Positions 26,101-31,838 of a DNA stretch of 46,376 bases are shown here, piece by piece. Every line of letters begins with the position of its first letter. The stretch's first letter is position 1. A program made the translations under genes and the position numbers. Origin of the DNA: a virus; the IMG/VR virus record IMGVR_UViG_3300045996_000636, positions 1 through 46,376 of that record. One strand, written 5' to 3'. The notes beneath the pieces are model-generated. The model searched no databases. It was not told the origin of the DNA and was given only the letters and a program-made list of their open reading frames with translations.

Positions 26101-26572
26101 GTGGACGAGCGAGCTGATCGTGCAGGCCTTCCGCGGTGGCCCGGAAGACGAGGACAAGGACGGCGAATACCTCGACGACTGGCTCGCGGCCGTGTTCGGC
26201 ATGGCGACGCTGCGCGGCGTGACGGCCATGGTGCCGATCTTCGGCCAGGGGATGAACGCGATCCCCAACGCGCTGAACGACAAGCCCTACGATGACCGGC
26301 TCGCCACGAGCCCGGCTATCAGCATGATCGAGGCGGCCGTCAAGTCGCCGGTGTCGGTCTACAAGGCGCTCTTCGAGGACGGCGACAAGTCGAAGGCCGT
26401 GAAGGACGTGGCGAGCCTGATCAGCCTGACGACCGGCATTCCCGCCAACATCGCCGCCCGGCCGGCGTCCTACATGCTGGACGTGGCCGAGGGGGACGTG
26501 CAGCCCACCGGGCCCGTGGACGCAGCTCGCGGCGCGGTGACGGGTCGCGCGAGCCCGGATAGCAAACGCTAA
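20189..26572 (+). CDS. Giant ejection protein with ART-like and zinc-metallopeptidase domains (polyvalent type)
   Basis: 2127 residues, the largest gene, in the gp16 position. N-terminal 590: helical, with TALSILMRNPTPAMAAMGVQVEAEAYGKYRSRGATPGEAL and an EKIPMGF segment. Residues about 594-875: an ADP-ribosyltransferase-like domain of the polyvalent-protein class (YHGTHVRGIEQF at 597, FGWGMYFAKAKQIAEFY near 625, closing GLRFLDAG and NYVIFDD). Residues about 900-1010: a zincin domain with HELGH at 904-908. Middle: long coiled helices. The C-terminal 500 have RTQG-type helices and hydrophobic stretches (LYVTLMAFLIPAWTSELIV), probably for the inner-membrane channel. I see no lysozyme-like transglycosylase motif. 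Injected ART and peptidase domains may act on host proteins at the moment of entry. Confidence 0.85.
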   Translation: MDELDSAIEQTLKTADKARMSATAADPLGDAVDQVVSIDKVRRQASLRSAVQVNPDEAAQANKLAASRGLPPDVVLRNLQQVKQDDAAERANKIMGLSPALATKMRDLPFAQVAHDSVESLGAIESHIRVTGEIRAARGPDPTLGSYLTGVWESVKGRAKQADIGISLQIGDLAEKLGFAPDPVRRGELIRRYQQAGSNVDMSTPEFKSDTAKGIYGGVSSTASMVAPTALSILMRNPTPAMAAMGVQVEAEAYGKYRSRGATPGEALVGGVAEGAVEVLTEKIPMGFIVQKFGKGGAKEFLAGMLMREVPSEQVATFLQDAIDTAIANPDKTWGEFWKERPSAAYQTLMATLTQASIMGGASATVQKIAQRAERKQLQTEQDTNALQGLLDLAGKDKLRERDPNAFASMVQAAAEQHGMPGEVYIDAGKLAETLAQSGMKPEQIEAALPSARAQLMEAVAAGGDVVVPIGEFTSLVAGSGFEQQLVKHARLSPDALSQEDAKLLAKVDLKAETEKVMAQQAQVAEGQAVKAQVLEQLNTAGRFSPAVNEAYADSVAALYETQAARLGIPVAEFAKRYPLNVTGVLGSAAKLDQPAYHGTHVRGIEQFTTQKMGTGEGAQAFGWGMYFAKAKQIAEFYRESITRMHRADNPEFAAARHTLANELGAVDFLGFDRWQDAYAALKQDGYDTDGLTPEQLQRIRAAIAEYDRTNKDTSTGQLYEVDVPEDSDLLDYDAPLKEQPEKVRKALESLGFKAEVYAAIAPDGKTIATDEDAGRLRRMVKANNHDVKTIKSVPNPITGKQIYYELEQRRDLPGVPGSADMAADEAASRALFAAGIPGLRFLDAGSRGAQAQGKTHNYVIFDDSAVQKTGEFYQEQGDSKGTFTPNTNTIALLAKADLSTFHHELGHFYLEVLADMAAQPDAPAAVVEDMNKVLEWFGVPDLAAWRAMSLDQQREFHEKFARGYEAYLFEGKAPSTALSRTFQRFSEWMRRIYRSIKALNVELNDDIRRVYDRMLASEEAIKEAETARAYAPLFKDEKALEEAGVDPASYHALGSEATAEAIDRLQERSIRDMRWLSNAKGRALKALQKEAAATRKGVEAQVREEVNARPEYRAADLIAEADKTFAADPTAADPGLQRAAIADALGFSSIDSMARAIEEAPPRAEIIEGMTDQRMLEEHGELSSPDALERAAEQAIHNEARGKFIATELAALDKALGPARVLVAAAKQFATAVLGRKQITDIKPHVFTAAETRAAKLAEKSLGKVEEAATAKRNQLLNHYAARYAHDAVAEIARIREFFARVANTPDDRLKSRDMDVVNAARAVLAAYGVGRRGEAAADYLKKVAAYDPDMSQVLQASVDAALANAKPLAELTLDELRALNDEVASLWHLAKRSRQMEIDGDLLDREEVQDQLKARIDDIGVPLRIPGEGSAVTPAEARLAKLKTYLASARRTEGWVEAMDGKPSGVFRSFIWQPVKEAADAYRTDKARLLKQYRALLDAIAPTFRKRIVDAPELGYTFGKDTGGVALNEILHALLHTGNASNKKKLLLGRKWATENIDGTLDTSRWDAFVQRMVDEGVLTKAHFDFVQGVWDLLEETKPLAQKTHRDVFGKYFAEITAEPVATPFGEYRGGYVPAQADPRVVSDAKTRTLMEEENASMAFAFPSTNRGFTKGRVEYNRPLTLDLGTLAQHIDRVLLFAHMERPIRDVRRVLTSKGVAYGVNRIDPAAFDAIISPWLNRAARQQVTTPSPGHWQSWRLWSTLRNRAGMAAMFGNVVNAAQQITGFSIAAVKVKPKYLLGAMGHYVTNPRQMAQDVAEASPYMEGRMRNEVAAMNDAIKDILIDPSLYERGQQWTMRHAYFMQSAVDNVMSPIIWTAARNQALEQGQSEKEATRFADATVRQTQGSTLPEDISNWEAGSSFSRMFSQFAGYFNMQANLLGTEFQTIARDMGVRKGAGRGLYVTLMAFLIPAWTSELIVQAFRGGPEDEDKDGEYLDDWLAAVFGMATLRGVTAMVPIFGQGMNAIPNALNDKPYDDRLATSPAISMIEAAVKSPVSVYKALFEDGDKSKAVKDVASLISLTTGIPANIAARPASYMLDVAEGDVQPTGPVDAARGAVTGRASPDSKR

Positions 26573-26586
26573 AAGCCCGCTTAGCG
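26567..26586. other. Small hairpin at the end of the giant gene
   Basis: CGCTAA (26567-26572) and TTAGCG (26581-26586) form a 6-bp inverted repeat around an 8-base loop, with the stop TAA in the left arm. There is no T tract, so termination is doubtful. The right arm runs directly into late element P4. Confidence 0.5.
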
Positions 26587-26620
26587 CAGTGCACATAGCG
26601 GGGGCCTGAGCCCACAGAAT
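26586..26620 (+). promoter_or_regulatory. Late promoter-like element P4, before the tail fibre
   Basis: GCAGTGCACATAGCG, with GTGCAC at 26589-26594, then CAGAAT at 26615-26620, 20 bases between. This is the only copy in a true intergenic gap. The tail-fibre ATG is 25 bases after the second box. The following GGCAGC...GCTGCC is a short hairpin before the start. Confidence 0.7.
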
Positions 26621-26645
26621 CGCGGCAGCATAGAGGCGCTGCCGA

Positions 26646-28877
26646 ATGACCATTTCCTCGACCGACGACCCGCGCGCCGGCCCGTTCAACGGCAACGGCT
26701 CGCAGACGGCGTTTCCCTTCGAATTCAAGACGTTTGCCGAGGAAGACCTGCTCGTCGTGCGCACCGACGAGGACGGTCTCGAAACGATCCTCGTCCTCGA
26801 CAGCGACTACAGCGTCGCGCTCAACGCCGACCAGAACGCCGACCCCGGCGGCACCGTCACCTACCCGGTAAGCGGCGACGAATTGCCCGCCGGCGAGACG
26901 CTGACGATCGCCAGCAATCTCGACTACACGCAAGAGACCGACATCACCAACGGCGGGGGCTTCTACCCGCAGGTGATCGAGGACGCGCTCGACCGCAGCG
27001 TGATGCTGGTCAAGCAGGTGAACGAGAAGGTCGACCGCGCGCTGCGCCTGGCCGTGTCCACCGACGACAGCGTCGACGTGACGCTGCCCGCGCCTGTCGC
27101 CGACAAGATCATCGGGTGGAACGACACGGCCACCGGGCTCGTGAACCGCGACATCACCGACTTCGCCACCGTGGTCGCCTTCGCGGCCTGGCAGTCGCAG
27201 ACCTTCGATGGCGATGGCGTGACCACGCAGTTCACGCTGTCGAGCGACCCGGGCAACATCAACAACCTCGACATCGCGATCAGCGGCGTGACGCAGGTGC
27301 CGCTGATCGACTTCACCCTGAGCGGCGTGACGCTCACGTTCCTGTCTGCGCCGCCTGCCGGCACCGACAACGTGTTCGCCCGCTGGGGCCAGGCGCTACC
27401 GCAAGGTACGGCGACGGCGGACCAAGTTTCATTCGATGTAACGCAAACCTACGATATCGGGACGATCGGCGCCGCCACCAAAGACGGGCGGTTGAATCTC
27501 ATGTGGTTCGTGGAGGACGCGGCCGAACGCGCGGCGATCCTGAACTACACGTCCACGACCGATCACACCACCATCATCAACACCGCCCTGGGCTACGGCA
27601 AGCGACTCTACGCGCCCGCTGGCCGGTGGAACGTCGACACCGACGTGGGTGTGGTACTGGCTTCGGGCTTCAACATCGTCGGCGACGGCTTCCGCACGAT
27701 GTTCGTTGCGTTGCCCAACGGGGCGACGACTGCCGAGCTCGTGGCCTACACCAAGGGTTCGATGTTCAAGCGCGCGTTCACGCCGGGCGTGGCGAACGAC
27801 TACGTGATGGGCGGGTACTTGGCCGACTTCTCGGTCATCCTGAACCCGCAGACACCCTACAACGCGGCGAACTACAAGCAGATCGGCGTCGACCTGCGCA
27901 ACATCACGCGCAGCGTCGTCGAACGCCTCTACGTTGCCAACATCACAGACGCTCAAACACACCCGTGGGCGATCATCCCCGCGGTCGCGCTGTCGGCCGC
28001 CGACCAGACGCAGAACTACGGCATCGTGCTCGGCACGCGCAGCGGCGCGCCCGACTACTGCGGCGGTGAACGCAACACGATCCGCGATAGCCTGGTGTGG
28101 TGCCTCTACAAAAACATCGCCATCGACGACCCGACACTCTCGCCACTATCCTCGGCGCATCAGACCACCGTTGACACCTGCGACCTGCAGGGCGGTCACG
28201 AACTGCTGACGCAGGGCTCGCAGTACAACGCGGGCACGGTTATCCGCAACGTGACGGTACAGGCGAATCGTCGGCAGACCGGCAACGCAGACCCGACGAT
28301 CGGGGTAGCAGTAGCCGGCTACAACTGCGCAGCGGAGATTTCCTACGCCGAAATGGGCGCGGCCTGCGACCAGATTCTGACGTTCACGTCCACCGCACGG
28401 CGTTGCCGCGGATCGGCCATCTACTACGCGTACACCTCGCCGAGCACCGGGCTGATCGCCGACAACGGGACGGGCGGCAAGAACCTTCTGGACTACCCGG
28501 CGCCCGTCACGACAGGCTCCGACACGATCGGCGAAGGCGAATTGACGGAACTGTTCAACAAGGGCTATCGCAAGGTCTACGCGAAATTCCATTGGTCGGG
28601 CGCCGCGATCGTCATAGACGAGTCGGTCGGGGTTGCCTCCGTCACGCGCAACGGCGTAGGCGACTACACCGTAGTGCTTTCCAGGGCGATGCCGTCCGCG
28701 CATTGGGCGGCGAACGTCACGCTCGACACGAACGCCAGCGGCCATGGCGGGACGGTGAGCGTCCTTCAGGGGTCGCAGTCGACAACGAATTTCCGTTTCG
28801 TGACCTTGGCACAGAACGGCGGGACGAGCACGCAGATCGACCCGCGCTTCGTCTACTTCATCGGCACTCAGGTCTGA
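26646..28877 (+). CDS. Tail fibre / tailspike protein
   Basis: 743 residues. The first 160 form the conserved virion-attachment module of T7-type fibres (FNGNGSQTAFPFEFKTFAEEDLLVVRTD...DYSVALNADQNADPGGTVTYP..., then QVIEDALDRSVMLVKQVNEKVDRALRL). A beta linker follows to about 255. From about 270 a pectate-lyase-like beta-helix begins (RLYAPAGRWNVDTDVG...GFNIVGDGFRTMFVALP), which would carry receptor binding or glycan hydrolysis. The last 100 residues form a beta C-terminal domain (ASVTRNGVGDYTVVLSRAMPSAHWA...). Codon and base use loosen after about 27400, consistent with a swapped receptor-binding module. Confidence 0.9.
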   Translation: MTISSTDDPRAGPFNGNGSQTAFPFEFKTFAEEDLLVVRTDEDGLETILVLDSDYSVALNADQNADPGGTVTYPVSGDELPAGETLTIASNLDYTQETDITNGGGFYPQVIEDALDRSVMLVKQVNEKVDRALRLAVSTDDSVDVTLPAPVADKIIGWNDTATGLVNRDITDFATVVAFAAWQSQTFDGDGVTTQFTLSSDPGNINNLDIAISGVTQVPLIDFTLSGVTLTFLSAPPAGTDNVFARWGQALPQGTATADQVSFDVTQTYDIGTIGAATKDGRLNLMWFVEDAAERAAILNYTSTTDHTTIINTALGYGKRLYAPAGRWNVDTDVGVVLASGFNIVGDGFRTMFVALPNGATTAELVAYTKGSMFKRAFTPGVANDYVMGGYLADFSVILNPQTPYNAANYKQIGVDLRNITRSVVERLYVANITDAQTHPWAIIPAVALSAADQTQNYGIVLGTRSGAPDYCGGERNTIRDSLVWCLYKNIAIDDPTLSPLSSAHQTTVDTCDLQGGHELLTQGSQYNAGTVIRNVTVQANRRQTGNADPTIGVAVAGYNCAAEISYAEMGAACDQILTFTSTARRCRGSAIYYAYTSPSTGLIADNGTGGKNLLDYPAPVTTGSDTIGEGELTELFNKGYRKVYAKFHWSGAAIVIDESVGVASVTRNGVGDYTVVLSRAMPSAHWAANVTLDTNASGHGGTVSVLQGSQSTTNFRFVTLAQNGGTSTQIDPRFVYFIGTQV

Positions 28878-28888
28878 GTAGCAACACC

Positions 28889-29155
28889 ATGCCCGACACC
28901 CTTCACCAATCCGAGGCGCTTGTGCAAGCACGCATCGACATCGTCGCGCTTGAGAAAACCGTCGAGGGTATGGGCCGCGAGATTGGGGAGATCAAGGAAG
29001 CCGTAGCCGAACTGACGCGCACCGTCAACGGCATGCGCGACCAACTCACCGAAGCAAAAGGCGGATGGAAGACCCTGATGCTGCTCGGCGGCGCGTCGGC
29101 CACGTTCGGCGGCGCCCTCGCGTGGCTGGCTGAGCACCTGATCAAAACACCATGA
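28889..29155 (+). CDS. Holin-like protein, XhlA-type layout
   Basis: 88 residues. A heptad-patterned N-terminal helix (QARIDIVALEKTVEGMGREIGEIKEAVAELTRTVNGMRDQL) is followed by one C-terminal membrane helix, TLMLLGGASATFGGALAWLAEHLI. This is the layout of XhlA/haemolysin-type phage holin or holin-helper proteins. The gene starts the lysis cassette, 11 bases after the fibre stop. The stop overlaps the second fibre-like gene (ATGA). With a single membrane span it may need a partner. No other obvious holin is seen. Confidence 0.7.
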   Translation: MPDTLHQSEALVQARIDIVALEKTVEGMGREIGEIKEAVAELTRTVNGMRDQLTEAKGGWKTLMLLGGASATFGGALAWLAEHLIKTP

Positions 29156-29748
29156 CGACCCGCGTACCCGCCTCGATGATCGCCACCAGCGGCGCAACGC
29201 TGGAAGCGGCACACCCCTGCGACGCGACCTACGGCGCCGTGGGCGATGGTGCGACCAGTGACACCGCGGCGTTCGCTGCATTCGAGGCGGCCGTCACCGG
29301 CAAACGCGTCGACCTGGGCGGCTCGCACAAGAATCGGCTGTGGGTGATGGGCTACCAAGCCACGATCACCGAAGAGCGCGAGACCCTGCTGTCGGGCCGC
29401 TGGACACCGACCGCCACGCTGGGCACCAACGTGGCCGCGGCAGTACCCGGCTCGGCGCATTACATCCGCGTCGGCAACATCGTGCACTTCGCCGGCCGCA
29501 TCACCATCGACCCGACCGCCACGGGCTTCTGCACGCTCGAACTGTCGTTGCCCATCGCCTCGAACTTCTCGTCGCTGACCGACGCCTCAGGCGTGTTCAA
29601 CGCGCTGGGCGTCACGGGCGTGGCGACCACGGTGGACACCGGTGCGATCGAGGGTTCGGTCGCGAACGATCGGCTCGTGCTGTCGTTCATCACGACCGAC
29701 ACGGCGAACCGCGCCTATTACTACTGCGGCAGCTACGAGGTGAAGTGA
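29152..29748 (+). CDS. Second fibre-like protein: truncated beta-helix start fused to beta C-terminal domain
   Basis: 198 residues. The first part carries the opening of a pectate_lyase_3 beta-helix (HPCDATYGAVGDGATSDTAAFAAFEAAVTGKRVDLGG), but the helix stops after one turn. After a linker comes a complete C-terminal beta domain common in phage fibres: LSGRWTPTATLGTN...YIRVGNIVHFAGRITIDPTATGFCTLELSLPIASNF..., ending in YYYCGSYEV. It sits between holin and endolysin genes, unusual for a fibre. It may be a shortened tailspike, a fibre accessory, or a decoy module. ATGA coupling at the start and TGATG at the end show it is expressed with the lysis genes. Confidence 0.75.
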   Translation: MTTRVPASMIATSGATLEAAHPCDATYGAVGDGATSDTAAFAAFEAAVTGKRVDLGGSHKNRLWVMGYQATITEERETLLSGRWTPTATLGTNVAAAVPGSAHYIRVGNIVHFAGRITIDPTATGFCTLELSLPIASNFSSLTDASGVFNALGVTGVATTVDTGAIEGSVANDRLVLSFITTDTANRAYYYCGSYEVK

Positions 29749-30353
29749 TGGTCACGATCGCGCAGCTCGTCGCAGCAGGCATCAGCCCGACGGCCGCGCG
29801 TCGCTTCGTCGAGCCGCTGAACGCCGCGCTCGACCGCTTCGAGATCACGAGCCGCACCCAGGTGGCCGCGTTCATCGCCCAGGCGTCGCACGAGTCGATG
29901 GGCTTCACGCGTCTGGAAGAGAACCTCTACTACACGAGCGCTGAGCGCGTGCGCAAGATTTTCAGCGGCCGGGTGCACGACATGGAAACCGCGGCCCGGC
30001 TGTGCCGCAACCCGAGGGCCCTGGCCGACCACGTCTACGCGAACCGGCTGGGCAACGGCGACGCCGCAAGCGGCGAGGGCTGGAAGTACCGCGGGCGCGG
30101 CCTGTTCCAGCTCACCGGCTTCGCGAACTACTACGCGGCCGGCGCGGCGCTCGGGCGGCCCTACAAAGCCGAGCCCGACCTCGTGGCCGAGCCGATCGAC
30201 GCGTGCCTCACGGCGGCCTGGTACTGGCAGATGCGCGGCCTGAACAAGATGGCCGACATCGACGAGATCACCCGCGCGATCAACGGCCCGGCCATGGCCG
30301 GCGCGAGCGATCGGCGCCAGCTCTACGAAGAAGCCGCGAGGGCCCTGGCATGA
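29748..30353 (+). CDS. Endolysin, glycoside hydrolase family 19 chitinase-like
   Basis: 201 residues. The fold markers of GH19 lysozyme-like endolysins are present: FIAQASHESMGFTRLEENLYY with the catalytic Glu after HxS (about 49), then ANRLGNGDAASGEGWKYRGRGLFQLTGFANYYAAG, the second conserved stretch, and ACLTAAWYWQMRGLNKMADIDEITRAINGP. It would cut peptidoglycan between the sugars. It lacks a signal peptide, so it needs the holin for export. Coupled upstream by TGATG and downstream by ATGA. Confidence 0.92.
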   Translation: MVTIAQLVAAGISPTAARRFVEPLNAALDRFEITSRTQVAAFIAQASHESMGFTRLEENLYYTSAERVRKIFSGRVHDMETAARLCRNPRALADHVYANRLGNGDAASGEGWKYRGRGLFQLTGFANYYAAGAALGRPYKAEPDLVAEPIDACLTAAWYWQMRGLNKMADIDEITRAINGPAMAGASDRRQLYEEAARALA

Positions 30354-30739
30354 ACGTCGAGACGGTGTGGTTCAACTCCCCGTGCCTGCTTGAGCCGGTC
30401 GAGGGCGATGAGTGGCGCCTCTACCTGCCCTTCAGCGTCACCGTCTATTCCGACAGCGGCGCGAGCGAGCAGTTCACCGTGCCCGAGGGCTTCATCACCG
30501 ACCTCGCCAGCGTGCCCAGGTTCCCCGGCATGTTCCTGCTCTTCGGCGGCAAGGCTCGGAAATCGGCAGTCCTTCACGACTACCTCTACAGCACCGGCGA
30601 GCGCCCGCGCGAGTTCGCCGATGCGGTGTTCTACGCGGCCATGCGCCACGAAGAGCCGGCATGGAGACGCGCGCTTATGTGGCTGGGTGTAAGGCTCGGC
30701 GGTTGGGTGTTCTATTTCACGAAGGAAAAAACCGCATGA
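30350..30739 (+). CDS. DUF1353 family protein
   Basis: 129 residues with the family core FTVPEGFITDLASVPR, then KSAVLHDYLYSTG and ADAVFYAAMRHEEP, followed by an amphipathic end (LMWLGVRLGGWVFYF). DUF1353 proteins are common in phage lysis and tail regions. The conserved Asp/His-containing motifs suggest a metal site, but no function is established. The position between endolysin and lipoprotein genes suggests a lysis-associated role. Confidence 0.85.
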   Translation: MNVETVWFNSPCLLEPVEGDEWRLYLPFSVTVYSDSGASEQFTVPEGFITDLASVPRFPGMFLLFGGKARKSAVLHDYLYSTGERPREFADAVFYAAMRHEEPAWRRALMWLGVRLGGWVFYFTKEKTA

Positions 30740-31065
30740 AGAAGTTTCTCGCTATCGTTCTCGTCGCGCTGGTCTCGGCGTGCGCGAGCGTCAAACCGGA
30801 AGGCCAACTCAAGGCGGCCTACGACACGACGAACGCCTACGTCGAGCTGACGAAATCGTCGCTGGCCCGTGGGCGGATCACCCCGGACCAAGCGGCCAAG
30901 GCCAGCGCCAACGCGAAGAAGGCGCAGGCCAAGATCGATCAGGCTGCGGCGGTGCTGGCGACGTGCAAACCGCCGTGCTCCGACTACACCGACATCATGA
31001 AAGGTTTGCAGCCCACGCTGCTCGAACTCGAAGCCGAGCTGCGCAAGAAGGAAGTACAGAAATGA
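30736..31065 (+). CDS. Small lipoprotein, possible spanin component
   Basis: 109 residues. A clear lipoprotein signal, MKKFLAIVLVALVSAC, places the mature Cys at 16. The rest is helical and charged (NAYVELTKSSLARGRITPDQAAKASANAKKAQAKIDQAAAVLATC) with a second Cys pair (CKPPC) and a C-terminal helix LQPTLLELEAELRKKEVQK. An outer-membrane lipoprotein at the end of a lysis cassette suggests an Rz1-like outer spanin, but it is longer than most and no Rz partner overlaps it. Coupled by ATGA on both sides. Confidence 0.75.
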   Translation: MKKFLAIVLVALVSACASVKPEGQLKAAYDTTNAYVELTKSSLARGRITPDQAAKASANAKKAQAKIDQAAAVLATCKPPCSDYTDIMKGLQPTLLELEAELRKKEVQK

Positions 31066-31268
31066 GCAAGGTATCTCTTCTGGACGTTGTGTCCACCATC
31101 AACGACGCGAGCGTGCTGATCAGCACTCTCACCCCGCTGGTTCAGCAGGCCATGGCCGCCGGCGACGATTCGGTCAGCGCCGAAGCCGTGGCCGAAGCGC
31201 GGGCCCGCCTGACCATGAACATCGCGTCGCTCGACGCGATGATCAGCGAAGCCCGAACCGAAGGCTGA
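31062..31268 (+). CDS. Small helical protein at the end of the lysis cassette
   Basis: 68 residues, ATGA-coupled to the lipoprotein gene. Two amphipathic helices (LLDVVSTINDASVLISTLTPLVQQAMAAG and AVAEARARLTMNIASLDAMISEARTEG) around an acidic linker give a coiled-coil-forming protein without a membrane segment. The last 26 bases overlap the 3' end of the convergent minus-strand gene, marking where the two arms of the genome meet. Confidence 0.7.
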   Translation: MSKVSLLDVVSTINDASVLISTLTPLVQQAMAAGDDSVSAEAVAEARARLTMNIASLDAMISEARTEG

Positions 31269-31557
31269 TGCTGTAGCCGACGCCAGACAGGTCGTCGACA
31301 TCGTCGGCGATCTTGGCGCACTCGGCCGCCACGTTCTTCTGCAGGCCGACCAGCGTGGCCCGAATCGCTGGGATGAAGGTCTCGGGCTTCTCGCCGGCAA
31401 CGACGGCGATCATCACGTCCTCGATCAACGACACGGCCGACGCAACGTCGGCCGTTCCGCTTTGCTGCTGGGCGACCAGCGCCCGCCATGCTTCGCCGCC
31501 TGGCGCGGCCAAGGCCTGCCGCAGCAGGCGTGCGAATTCGATCTCGTCGAGCTTCAT
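31243..31557 (-). CDS. Unknown protein between attP and the lysis cassette
   Basis: 104 residues, convergent with the last right-arm gene and overlapping it tail to tail by 26 bases. The N-terminal KLDEIEFARLLRQALAAPGGEAWRALVAQQ and the following helices are regular and hydrophobic enough to fold. The end has beta character (LSGVGYSISLRFGLR). GGGGGACCC precedes the ATG. In a prophage attP would separate it from int, leaving it near one prophage end, where lysogenic conversion genes are often found. No family is recognised. Confidence 0.6.
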   Translation of the reverse strand: MKLDEIEFARLLRQALAAPGGEAWRALVAQQQSGTADVASAVSLIEDVMIAVVAGEKPETFIPAIRATLVGLQKNVAAECAKIADDVDDLSGVGYSISLRFGLR

Positions 31558-31645
31558 GGGTCCCCCGGGGGTTGTTGGTTGGCGGCGCCGATCATAGCCG
31601 TGCGGTTTGACGGCGCCACCCCGGGCGTGAGATTCTTGGGCGTCC

Positions 31646-31838
31646 CAGGGACGAATTCAGGGACGAATCCGGGGATTCAGGGGGACCGATGTTCCGGTTT
31701 TCCCTCTGAAGTCAACGGCTTACGAGCCCCTGAAAACCGGCGCGAGTTGGTTCGAGTCCAATCGCGCCTACCAATAATCGCAAATAAAAACAACAACTTA
31801 GCGCGATGCTTCGGTTTTCAGGGACACCGCAGGGACAA
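31646..31838. other. attP: Phage attachment site attP with flanking arm-type repeats
   Basis: The core resembles the 3' end of a tRNA: T-stem GTTGG (31746-31750), T-loop TTCGAGT, CCAAT, acceptor strand CGCGCCT (31763-31769), then ACCA (31770-31773). CTGAAAA at 31730 resembles an anticodon loop, but no complete 5' half is present. Direct repeats CAGGGAC lie on both sides: 31646, 31658 and (as CAGGGGGAC) 31678 on the left; 31819 and 31830 on the right. CCCTGAAAACCG (31728-31739) recurs inverted at 31812-31823. The integrase stop lies 25 bases from the core, and its 3' end contains the right-hand arm sites. Confidence 0.8.

Noticed and set aside
22178-26764. A 1528-codon open frame antisense to the giant ejection protein
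   Set aside because: It follows the GC-rich codon pattern of the real gene, is rich in Arg, His, Val and Leu without domains, and lacks its own start signals. The same applies to the 866-codon frame at 14904-17504 and other long antisense frames.
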